Source of the DNA: Microstegium vimineum
Taxonomy: Eukaryota > Streptophyta > Magnoliopsida > Poales > Poaceae
DNA length: 64,000 bases
Direction of reading: 5' to 3'
NCBI GenBank assembly: GCA_022036555.1
Contig: CM039128.1
Location: 434,001-498,000, forward strand
The notes beneath the pieces are model-generated. The model worked only from the letters and a program-made list of their open reading frames with translations, had not been told where the DNA came from and ran no database searches. How positions within the stretch are numbered: position 1 is the stretch's first letter; each line of letters starts with the position of its first letter. This document shows, one piece after another, positions 48,540-59,558 of this stretch. The position numbers and the translations under genes were made by a program.

Positions 48540-51305
48540 TGGCCGACAATGCCACGCACGAAGAACGCCGACCCCATCCCCGGCAGTGGTGGTGACCCTC
48601 CACCTCCACCGCGTCCACCCACCAGCCAGGACAGGGGCAAGAAGAAGCTTATTGTGAAAAAGAGGAAGAGGCCGCTGATGGATCCAGACTCAGTAGCAGC
48701 ACTTGCAGCGGCAGAGGCAACAGAGATTGCCTAGCAGGGAGGACGTCGCGCTGGTTTGAGGATCTCTCCATTTCGTGGAGCGCGTCGTGAGTCCCCCTCT
48801 TAGGCAGAGGCAGAGGTTGAGTCCCCAGAGGCTCTAGAGGCAGCAGAGGCTGAGCAGGTAGACCCTTCGGGGCATTCTTCAGTGCAGGAGCTGATGTCCA
48901 GATGAGTGACTCGCGCTCATGGTTCATCACCTCCTCCTAGGCTCGATGGACCACGGCGTAATGACAGACCTCCGCCGAGACCTCGAGTGCCAGATCCAGT
49001 GAGGTACAATGTTCAGGGTATGTCAGCCAAGCAAATTCAGGACATGAGATTTGTAGACTTTCAGACTTGGTTTCCAGCACAACGAGACCCTCGTGCCGGT
49101 TCAGACTTCTACATGACTGTGCACGAGGACTTCTACAGAGCCTACGTCGAGACACGTGCGCCGCTACGGGCACACAGAGTTTGTCCCCTGTAGGCGATCA
49201 TAGAGGTCAGTGGTCCTAATATAGCTCAGCACCTTGAGTACCTAGGTGGCTTGACAGGCTTGATCGGCAGGGTTGGGAACTATCAGGAGGACTGGGTCAG
49301 ACAGTTCTACGCTTCCTTGTGGGTCTCACCCAACCACGACTTTCTGCACTTCTCTTTCAGAGGTCGAGAGACCACATGATCTACGCAACCCGGTTCTGTG
49401 AGATCTTTCACCTGGAGGCTTCAGAGACATGGATTCACACCTTGTGCTATGGTGACCAGGACGCACCACGTCGTCCTCATGAGGGAGAGGTGCCCTCAAT
49501 TGAGTTCATGTGGCCTTGCTTCAGAGAGCCGTTCAGAGAAGGGTCTAGTCGAGGCACACATGACCTCACGGCGACTGCCCGGATCCTGAACGAGGTACTT
49601 AGGCGCACCATACTACCCGAGTGGGAGCTCGTGAGACTATCACCCACCTGCAGTTGTGGCTCTTAGAACATCTTGTCCGCAAAGAGAAGTTTGACTTATG
49701 GGACTTGATTGTTAGTGACATGGACATCATAGCTTCAGGATTTAGAGGTCACTGGCAGCTTCAGTATGCACATTGGATATCCTATCTGATGGTTGCTCGT
49801 GGCGAGTCTATCTCCCAGCTTACCACACTCACCCGATCTGACACCATCTTTCCTGAGTATAACACGAGTCAATTGGTGAGTCACAGTGGCAGAGGTCGCT
49901 TGAGGCGTCAGGGACCGCACACACGTCAGACAGGTGTTCCACCTGAGTCAGCGGTACAACAGTAGACAGTGGTTCCTGGTTTGGGAGATGATGAGCTTGC
50001 AGAGCTAGATGCTCAGATTGACGCTGCTGCCGATGATGCCTATGTTGATGATGTTCCTTCTAGTAGCTCAGATGATGACTATAGGCTGATTCCAGAGTAC
50101 GTACCCCGGTCTCATGACCACGAGGTCGGTGGGTCAGGCTCAACATCAGGCACCTCAGACACTACCATCCTCTCTCTTCTAACCAACATGCAGCAGGAGC
50201 AGGTCAGACAGGCAGAGGAGCAGAGGAGACAGGCAGTGGAGCAGAGACGACAGGCCGAGGATGTCAAGAGACTCACCGCTCAGCAACTCAAGCTGAGGCT
50301 CAGGCTCGTCAGGATGAGTTCCAGCACCAGTTTCTTTCATATCAGATGCAGCAAGCTAAAATTTAGAAGACTCGGACCATGCTTCTTGAGCGCCTCCTCA
50401 GCTCGAGCTCCGGGCAGACCTTTACTCCACAACTTTAGTTGCCCGGGGTCTCACAGCAGCAGCAGTTTACCTCCCAGCCACCTCAGCCTACAGTGTTAGT
50501 GATGCCGACTCCAGCATTACCGTCTGGAGGACAGCAGAGTCAGGCACCCATTGCTCCACCCTTTCAGACACCGGTTTCACCAGAGTGCTAGTCTCCGAGG
50601 ACCCAAGTGTCTTCTTAGTTAGCTTCTCCCGGCAACTTTCAGTCAGGCTTCACACCTGTCCGGGGAACTACCATTACAGAGGCCTCACGCGAGCTCACAA
50701 CCTCCTACAGGGAGATCACAGGCGAGGACTCTCCAGCACCAGCAGCTCAGCATGAGACTCCGCCAGCAAAGGTTGTGGTGGATCCTCTGGCGATGGGCAC
50801 TCACCTCTCTTCAGTTGCCTTGTCGGAGATCGCATCGGACCAGTCCACTCATACCGTCACCACTCCTCCAGCTGCAGTTCAGACAGATGCTATCTCAGTA
50901 GCAGTAGAGGCAGTTGCACTAGAGGCTCCAGTCCAGACACAGGAGCAGGATGAGGCAGTTAAAGTGGAAGTATCCTCTCCGCCTCAGTCCCAGCCAGCAG
51001 AGCTTGTTGCAGCAATGTCTCTAGTCGCGTTGGCAGTGTCTACTCCTCGAGTTTTTACTCGTCGGGCTCCCAGACCCGCTACTACGGAGGCCGGACTGTC
51101 TGAGGCTCCAGCTCAGGGTGTTACTTCTTCCGAGCCTCAGGGGGAGCCAAGGGAGTTAGCTCAGCCTTCCCAGACCGCTACTCAGCCAGATGCAGCTCTA
51201 GAGGGTCAGGCAGCTGAGGACAGCGATGACAGTCCCAACTACTCCCAGTTCGATATCCACTCCCGCTCCACGGATGGTTCACTTCCAGATGCTCCAGCTT
51301 CATAG
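48540..51305 (+). pseudogene. Sirevirus 3' ORF (env-like region), broken
   Basis: Plus-strand pieces in series carry a Pro-rich, Lys-rich N-terminal part (near 48550-48720), then MRFVDFQTWFPAQRDPRAGS (near 49047) and WVRQFYASLWVSPNHDFLHF (about 49291-49350). Next come HTLCYGDQDAPRRP and EFMWPCFREPFREGS, and a Gln/Glu-rich coiled-coil stretch near 50190-50290. A Ser/Pro/Ala-rich tail ends at TAG 51303. Function is unknown. Its position matches the extra ORF reported downstream of pol in Sireviruses, sometimes called env-like. It has many stops, for example at 48732, 48801, 48903 and 49191. Confidence 0.7.
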
Positions 51306-51785
51306 TTTTGGTGCTTGGCGCTAAAGGGGGGGAGAGAGTCGAGTATTAGAGATAGGGGGAGGGATTTGTGTCTTTGTGTGTTTTTATTTCCCCCATACTC
51401 ATGTCATCATGTCTATCTTATTTGCATTTGTGTATATGTGTGATGGATGATGTTTGTGAGATACTTGTGCTTGTGAGACACACTCTTGTTTATCACTAAT
51501 ATATGTTGTGAGTTGTCTCTTATTCATGATATGTCTCTATGATCTAATGGTTTTTGAGCTTCCGCGTCTTACTCCGATACTTATGAGAGAATATCATGAG
51601 GTACCATAATTCGATTTCATATTCATGAGTACCTTGTTTTGTGGCTTGGCAAGGATGAGCAAGTATTGTTCAATTTCATTCACTAACCCTTGCTCAATCA
51701 TTTCAAGTCACCTGAAATCCTACCCTTTCAATCCTACATCCATACTCGAGGAGCTATTGTCGTCAATCACCAAAAAGGGAGAGAT
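51306..51785 (+). other. Sirevirus 3' untranslated part with purine tracts
   Basis: It contains AAAGGGGGGGAGAGAG near 51325, AGGGGGAGGGA near 51351 and the final tract AAAAAGGGAGAGAT (51771-51784) adjoining the 3' LTR. No coding frame is supported. Confidence 0.7.
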
Positions 51786-52302
51786 TGAAGAATCATGGCC
51801 CTATTGGTTTCGGTGATTAACGGCAATTAGTGATTATTATGGCTAACGTGTGTTTTGCAGAGGCTATGTGTAGCTTAGCCATAGTGATCAACATGAATGG
51901 GCATCAATGGTTATCACTTAGCCCCCAAGATGGATATCGTTTCGTATTTCAAAGAGACATGATGAAGACCTTAAAATGATAGGCTAAGTGCCATAAGGTG
52001 ATGAAGGGCACTTAGAAATAGATAGGGCTTCTATTTGATCTTTGACCGTACTATTAAGAGGGGTTAAGACTAGTAGCTTGACTTAGGAGAGCTTCATGAC
52101 TTAGGTGTGGTGCACACTTGACTTCCTTAGCTCTAAGCAAGCCTATGGTGACCGTACGATAGCCTAGAACAACTTCCATATTCATCGCGACGAAAACCGA
52201 AGTTGAGGGACCTGTTTTCTGAGCGTCGGACGCTGAGGTACAGGGCGCCGGATGCTATCCGGCGCGCCAAACGTTGTCCGGCGCGCCAGACGCTGGCGAC
52301 GG

Positions 52303-55237
52303 TGAGAGATCTCTAGTGTTTTGGATAATTGATGAAACCCAAGGTACTAACCTAGCTCTAAGTGTTTGAGTAGGCTTAGTACATATATAGAAGATGATGA
52401 CAAGAGGTGGAGCAAGCAAAGGTGGTGGAGACCTAGAGTTCACACTTGGAGAAGAAGGAAAGTGAAAAGACCCTAAGCTAAACAAGGCAAAGGTATATGC
52501 TAGGGCTTTTCTTTTGGTGGTCAAGACACCAAGTGGGTGTTGGGAATATGCCCTAGAGCTAATCATGTAGATGATTATATTCTGATTGTATCCATGATTA
52601 ATAAAGTGTTCTTTGAATATCCATTATAGACAACTAGTATTGATTGACAATTATGTGAATTGTTTGTGGAACTCAATTACCTGAATGGTTATTCTAATAG
52701 TAGTCCCTGGTCGGCATTCTTGTAAGAGCACACTTGAATATTAGACCAGCACATGTATTAGTTGATGGCTATGTTTCACAAGTCATAGACATAGAGATGT
52801 CAAACTAATAATGTGGGCACATGTGAGACATGTAGGCTGGACTGACCCAACAAGAGAAAGTCTCTATTCATGTCATGTACGTTATGTCCTTATACCTGAG
52901 ATTGTGGTATGTACTCAAGATGTGAAACGATCTACTTAGAGACTATCAAACGCTACTCCGTTATTGGGTAGTTATAAAGGTGGTCCTTGGGTGGTTGAGA
53001 AACATGCTATGAGACATACACAGTCAAGATGGAATTTGCCCCTCTCTTCGTGAGAGAGATATCACTGGATCACTCATGTGATTGGATCAACAAATGCATG
53101 GCCATGCTTGGGTTAAGTGTTAACCCACGAGTTGAACCATATATCGAGTGGCGAAGGGAATAACTTGTGCATGGTCATAGTGGTTCGTCTGATATGATCA
53201 TAGCGTATACATAGGAGTTGACACGTCTTGCTAGAGGCCGCTATCAACTATTGGTCGAGTAAGAGTACTTGGGCCATGTCTATGTATGCGTGAGCCCATA
53301 GGGTCGCACGCTTAAGGGGTTGGAAGCCTAATTCGGGTTCGACCCGAATTAGACTAGGTTTAGGGTTTCTAATGGGCCTCCACCGTGGGAGCTCGTTAGG
53401 ACGCCTATATAAGCAAGGGGTGGGCGCGGGGCGAATTGATCCACGCCTTTTTGGCAGCCGCCGTCGCCTCCCCACGCTCGCGCCTTTTGCTCCTCGCAGA
53501 CCTAGCAGTCCGGAGACGCAACGCTTCCTCCCTGCACGTGTGGGATTCCTCGGAGGTGCTGCATCTGGAGCACAAGGACGAACCACGCGAAGGGGACGTT
53601 GAGACGGACGACCACGCAACTGCACTGCCTGCTGCGACGCGCACGACTACATCAAGTCGTCTTCCGCTGCACCTGCGCGTCTAGTGGTAATCCCGTAATC
53701 TGTAACTAGCAGTAGATCCTGGTTTATGAGGTCGAAAAGTTTTGTTTTCCGGCTAGCGTAGCAACCTCGTTTTCCTTCAGTGGGTGTGATCATTTTTAGG
53801 ATAGACAATCGTACTATTAAGAGGGGAAATTAAAAAGTGATTGCGGTTTGTCGAGTGCCACTAGGTGTTATCTATAGTGCATGTGAATTTAGGACCTAGT
53901 GACATACACCATGCTTCAGTGACAAGTGAAACATGCCAAGACAAGCTCATCTAAGTGGATACTTAGTGCTTGGCAACTTAGAGCAGAGGTGGAAGAAGCA
54001 GAGACGCACAGAGGGCGTCAGACGCTGAAGAAAAGGGCGTCGGACGCTGTCCGACGAACGAGCTATGGCGTCGGATGCTGGGACTGTGAACCCCGTGCAT
54101 CCGTCGGCCACTCAGAAGTTCCAGAGAAATTCCAGAGCACGACGGACAGCGTCCGTCGGGCTTCCAGAGAGCTCTGCAGAGGGGCAGTTTGAAGAAAGGC
54201 GCCAGACGCTGGAGGTCAAGGCGTCGGACGCTGGCGACGGAGCGTCTGTTGCCCATGCAGCAGCCCAACGGCTAGTTCTAACAAGGCGTCGGACGCTGGC
54301 GACGGAGCGTCCGTCGCCCCGTGAAGAGCGTCCATCGTCAACTTGACAGGGCAACGACTAGTGAACTTTGAGGGAGTCTATAAATATGTGTTGGCTAGCT
54401 TTGGGGGATCTCTCTCGCACATTTGAACATCTTAAGACTCTTTTGAGCTGAGAAAACTCCCTACCACTCATCTCCATGCTTGGTTAGTGAAAACCCAATA
54501 GAGATTGACTGATCCAAGTGCATTTTGCATATAGCTTGCATCTAGTGGCCCTTGGGAGGCGTTCTCGCTGCAGATTTCTTGTTGCTCTTGGTGATTGCCA
54601 TCACCTAGACGGTTTGGAGCAGCGGTGGTAGATCGGGAAGCTTGGTGATTGTGCTTCGTCGACTACAAGTTGATTGTGAGGGGTTCTTGTGCCTTCCCCG
54701 TGGGAGATCGTAAAGGTAACTCTAGTGGATTGCTCGTGGCGATTCAATAGCCTCATCTTGAGTTGGTTGTGCGGCACCCGGTGACGGGTTTGGCGTGTGA
54801 AGCCAATTAGCGCGTGAACCTCCAAGTGAGTGTCTTGCCACAACGGGGACTAGCTAGTTGGCAAACTAGTGAACCTCGGAAGAAAATCAAGTGTCAACCA
54901 TTGTCTCTTGTGATTGATTGACTTCATTGGTATTCACTTGATTGGTTCACACCCTACTACTCATCGGCGGTATAAACTCCTTTCCCATCTTTGCATTACC
55001 TTATTCATACTTGTCTTAGTATATTAGGTTGTGCCTAGAGGGCTACTAGAATTGAGTAGGCATTGATTGATCCAAGACTTATTAGGATAGAAATTGTGGT
55101 TAGGTGGCTTTGCATCCCTAGTAGGCTAGTGCAAGTCAAGCTTCGCTTCATTGCTATCTAACTTGTTGTTGAGATTGTTTTTAGATTTCGTTTTAGGCTA
55201 TTCCCCCCCCCTTCTAGCCATCACTTAGGACCTTTCA
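52303..55237 (+). mobile_element. Solo LTR of Sirevirus type, nested in the Sirevirus 3' LTR
   Basis: It starts TGAGAGATCTCTAG and ends GGACCTTTCA. Flanks are GACGG (52298-52302) and GCCGG (55238-55242), one base apart, consistent with an aged duplication. It shares the GCGTCGGACGC array, the palindrome at 54299 and a TATA-like box with the host LTR but is otherwise divergent. About 1.7 kb remains without its own insert. Confidence 0.85.
52538..53779 (+). mobile_element. BARE/Angela-like Copia solo LTR, deepest insertion
   Basis: It starts TGTTGGGAATATGCCCTAGA, the signature of BARE/Angela/RIRE1 LTRs, and ends TTTTCCTTCA. The duplication GTGGG is at 52533-52537 and 53780-53784. A TATA-like TATATAA is near 53406. 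The length is 1242 bp. Confidence 0.93.
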
Positions 55238-56277
55238 GCCGGACGATGATGTATGCACGCCCTAGCGTCCGACGACGTTACAGAGAGCTCTAGAGACGTC
55301 CATTTTACGACGGACGTGTCCGTCGCATGGGCGTCGGACACTCGCGAGCGTCCGAGAATATTTTCCTAGAAACCCGAGAGCACCCAGTTGGCGCCGGACG
55401 TTGAGGCGTAGCGTCTGTCGCCAAGCGTCGGAGCGTCCGGCGCCTGCTGACGTGAATAGGAACTAGCCGTTGGGGCTAGAGACGGAGCGTCTGTCGCCTG
55501 TCGACGGAGCGTCCGTCGCCAACTTGAAATGCCAGCCCGAGGCGGTTTTTTTTGGGGGGGGGGGCTATTTATAGCTCCTCACCCTTCTCTCCCACGTTTC
55601 ATTTGCTCATTTTAGTTGCTGAGTTTCTTGAGAAGGTTGGGAAGAGAGCAAGAGCCCTAGAGAGAGAGAGTGTGTGTGATTCGCGAATCCATCCATCCTC
55701 TCCTCTAGTTCATCCAAGAGTTCAAGTGTGCATCCTCTAGTTGTGAAGCTTGAGTGAGTCAAACGAAGATTGAGGCTTGTTACTCTTGGTGATCGACATC
55801 ACCTAGACAGCCCGGTGGTGCTCAGAGGAAGGTGATCGCCAGAAGATTATCGGCGGACCTTCTCCATCGACTTGTGATCGGTTGTGGGCGATTCACCGAG
55901 CCGAAGTGGCGAAGAATCAGCCCGTAGAGAGCACTCATCCCTTGCGCGGGATTGAGGGGGAGCTATACCTTGCGAGGTGCTCCAACGAGGATTAGGGGGA
56001 GTGTCGACTCCTCAATACCTCGGCAAAACATCATCGTGTCAAGCATCTCTTTCCCTAGCTCTTTCATACCGCATTACTTTCCACACTTGTCTTTCAATTC
56101 ATACTAGAATTGTGTAGGAAGGTTTCGCTTTCAATGGCTTGCTACCGCTTTCTAGCTAGGACACACAATCGGTAGGCACTAGGGGGTTAATTGGCTCTTG
56201 ATAGGTTTAATTCTTGTCTAGAAATTAAAAAGAGCCCAATTCACCCCCCTCTTGGGCATCTTGATCCTTTTAGGGGC

Positions 56278-56867
56278 TCCCCCCCAAAACGCCGACCTAT
56301 GAAAACCGGGAGCGGCGCCTCGGGGTGGTTCCGGATGTAGAACCACTACGAGTGCCACCCCCGGTTGGACGAAGTCGCCCGCGCCGGCTTGGAGGACGCA
56401 AAGGTGGAGAAGCGGATGCTAAGCACGCACCCCCCGCAGGACACCACCGACCTCGCGCCGCCAGAGTTGACAAGAAACACTGTCGCCTTGAAGAAATGCT
56501 TCCACAACACAAAATCCGGCTCCACCCCCAGCATCCCCTCCGACATGGCCGTGAAGGCCGCAAGGTGAAGGACGGAGTTGGGATTAAGGTTATGGAGCTC
56601 GACCCCGTAATGGTTGAGAATCCCGCGAAGGAAGCGAGTCGGCGGGGTCCCAAACCCGTGCTCGTGGAACAGGATGAAGGAGACCACATACCCCTCGGGC
56701 GGTTCCGGGATGTCGGCGCCGGTGGGGACGATCCACTCGGCGACATCGTTGGCAGAGAACTCGGGGCGCAGTAGCCCCGCTTGCACCAGCTCAAGTGCCC
56801 GCTCACGACCAAGCGAGCACCGGGCCCAACTCCTCGAGGGCTGATCTCCGGCCATAGAGGGGTTCAC
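56278..56867 (-). pseudogene. Antisense gene of the Gypsy element, 5' part (Transposase_28-like)
   Basis: The gene probably starts at ATG 56855. It contains FSANDVAEWIVPTGADIPEP, EGYVVSFILFHEHGFGTPPT, RFLRGILNHYGVELHNLNPN and EPDFVLWKHFF, the hallmark text of the plant 'putative gypsy type transposon' family. After a frame change it continues WFYIRNHPEAPLPVF up to the Sirevirus insertion, and the gene resumes at 39704 on the same strand. Despite the family name, transposase activity is not shown. Antisense ORFs of this type occur in several plant Gypsy elements. Confidence 0.8.
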
Positions 56868-59558
56868 CCGGGGAACGGTCGGTGGTACGGCGGAAGGCGT
56901 GCCTAGGGTGGAAGCACGGTGGTGAAAACCCTAGGTGCAAGGGGAGACAGCGCGAACGAGAGCAAAAGGCGAAGAAAGCAAGCGCTACGAGCGCAGGGGG
57001 AGGGTTGATGCGGCCCACGGATTTTTGTAGGGACCCAGAAGGCGAAGCGTCGTCTCGTCAGTCCTCCACGCCACGCCGTGACCCCACTACACGAGTCGCA
57101 TTAAACGCAGCCTCTCGGCTACGCTGCTTCCACTGTTGCTGGAACATCGGGAGCCGCGCGCGCTGTGGTAGGTAACTGACACCACTCGCTTTCTCTCTTG
57201 CTCTAAATCCCGCATCCTGTACCTGTCATCATTATAGGATCCACCTCGAGCCCACCACGCCGCGCACACAAGACCTTTTCCGTATGCGTCCCTAGCACAC
57301 CGCGAGGAAGCCTCCGGCTCGTCCGAGCTCAGCCAACAAGCGCAATGGTCCGAGGGACGCACATGTGGCGCGACCAGTGGCGACGGCTCATGGGCCTAGG
57401 TAAGCCAAATGGACACGGGCTATAGACGCCTCGATGGCCCACTACGGTCCAGAGATACAAAGACCGACCCAACGGGGTTCGAAATGGCCGTCTCAGGACG
57501 ACAGAGCGAGGGGCGAACAGGGAATGGACACACTAGCGGTCATTAGCCTGGCAATCAGATGCTAAGGTCATTCCTAGATTTCGTATTTGAGTCCGTCTTT
57601 ACGGATGATTCGTTCATGGTATTCCTACCGAAGGAAGGCAGCAGGCCCCCGGGACCCATCGAACGGACCCAGCTACTAGATGAAACCGATTTGGGGTGAG
57701 CCGCGACATGTGCCACAAGCCGGAACCCCAACGAACGGGAACCGAGCACCCCACTCAGATTTGCTCGATAGTAACTTGACGAGCAGCCATGGTTCGTCTG
57801 CCTCGAGGATTGCATGGTTCGGCTCATGTTCCCCCTTCTCGCGGAGGGATGCGCGGGGAACGAACAAAAAAGATGACACAAAACCGAGACGATTTTCTTT
57901 ACATTGAGTAAAGACTCGGGGGCTGGCGTCGCACCACGGGGCAAGCCTCACACGTCGGAGGTCCGCACAGGTAAACATAGACACCTTTCCATTTCAGATG
58001 CATGTATATATTAATTCTTGCAGGGATTACACGCTCTCTAAGAGCCATGAGGGATAAGCCCGATCGTCAGACACCAAAAACACGAAAAAACATTTACAAG
58101 GTGGACTAAAGGGAAATCCCAAGCCAAGAGGCCAAAAACTAAGGGCACCCTCGAGGCACCCACATAAGTTACCACACCGCCGACCGACACAGCCGCATAT
58201 CAAGGTCAGGCAACCCGGTCGCGGGGCTAAGGAAACATCTTCCTGATGTACGAGATCACGTCGGACGGCGACGTCATGACCTATGGGCCACCCTGATCAG
58301 GCGTGTTGCGGCTATGGGAGAACAGCCATCGCCTCGTCTTCAGGAAGCCCCGGGTTGCGTCCCTCCTCCGGAGTCGGTTGGGCACTTTACGGCTAAGTCG
58401 CCCCAGCTGCTCCGTGATCAAGGACACCGCCGTCAGGCAGCCCCGAGCCCTCCATACTTTGGCAGCTCTGAGCCCGTCAGCCACGCCGACGGCGGCATCA
58501 CCATAAACCAACAGCCAAGGACGGGCCAGCACCTAGGGTCACGCAGGAGAACTGCTATGACTTTTCCAGTGGACACATCCTTGGCTGCCCTTTGGAGAGG
58601 GACAACACGTCATCGGCTCCCTCAGGGCAAAGAGCAGGGGCCATTCCGCAAAAGGGATGGATCCTACGCCCTTCATCCCAGGGAGCGATTCATGCGGGGG
58701 TGGGGCACAACCTCCCGCTCCACCAGTAGTTAGGATAGGGGGAGCTATGCATATCTCACAGAGCTTCCTCTCAATCCTACCATTGAGCGAAAGGGGACAC
58801 AGGCACCCCCAACGCAGAACTTCCTCTGAATCCGGTGCTATCATCAAAAGGCCGCCCGCCAGGGCAGCTCAAAGGACTCTCCGACGAGACCTCAGAGGAA
58901 GAATCTAGGGCAAGTCATGATGTGGGGATGTAAATCTCCCCGCAGGCGGCCCGTGAGGCTACAACACTGCTTCCCAACCACATCGCACTGTACGCCAGTA
59001 CCCACTTCAAGAGGGTGCGGCGAGGCTATAAATGGCCAGGTAGACCGCAGGCTCAGGGCGCGCCGTTCAGAGTCTTGACCACAGAGCGAGCGGTGCTCTG
59101 ACACCACTCCTCGAACGGGAGAGACACGACACACCCACTTTTGGGCTATAGGGGGGCGCATTCGGACCCCAAAACCAACAAATACGTCTTCGACCGGTCA
59201 ATCGTCCGTACAGGCCGAAAGACAGCATGGTGCAGGGCCGATTCGTCATCTCAAGGCGCGTCAGCCCAAGGCCAATAGTGCGACCCGTGCCAGGGCTGGC
59301 GTGCAACCAGAGCCCTGGCTCTAACGTACGGAGCAGTCCACTTCCTCCCCACCTCGTGGGGGCGGCGAAGGGTCAAGCACTGTACAAATCTTCCGGATAA
59401 GCCCTTAGGAGGAATTTTTTCCTCCTAAGGCCTTGGGGGCTACACCCGGCGGGTGCGCTCGCGCACCCACCGGAATCCAAAAACTCAACCGAACCACCAT
59501 AAGCGATCTCGGAAGCCTCCGGTGTAGTCCTTCACTACATCGAAGACTCGAGGGCTAC
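56868..59558. other. 3' internal non-coding part of the large Gypsy element
   Basis: The region is GC-rich with many short frames on both strands, none with a recognised motif. It likely holds the promoter and leader of the antisense gene at its left end, and the purine-rich GACTCGAGGGCTAC before the 3' LTR at its right end. Confidence 0.55.

Larger units (their letters stand above)
39705..56272 (+). mobile_element. Sirevirus-type Ty1/Copia retrotransposon, degenerate
   Basis: LTRs start TGAAGAATCATGG. The duplication GGGGC is at 39700-39704 and 56273-56277. A primer-binding site TGGTATCAGAGCACGG follows the 5' LTR and the purine tract AAAAAGGGAGAGAT precedes the 3' LTR. Gag with coiled coil, protease, integrase, reverse transcriptase and RNase H are in Copia order. 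A further ORF region lies between RNase H and the 3' LTR, and extra purine tracts (47187, 51326, 51351) fit the Sirevirus (SIRE/Maximus) group. It interrupts the antisense gene of the outer element. Many stop codons show it is inactive. Confidence 0.93.
51786..56272 (+). repeat. 3' LTR of the Sirevirus, interrupted
   Basis: The left part is 51786-52302 and the right part 55238-56272. It ends TTTTA instead of TTTCA, a single-base change, and is followed by GGGGC. It is split by the solo LTR at 52303-55237. Confidence 0.93.

Noticed and set aside
58281..59306. Several frames of 70-140 codons on both strands in the Gypsy 3' interior
   Set aside because: No motif, no conserved neighbour and mutual overlap. 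Treated as non-coding.
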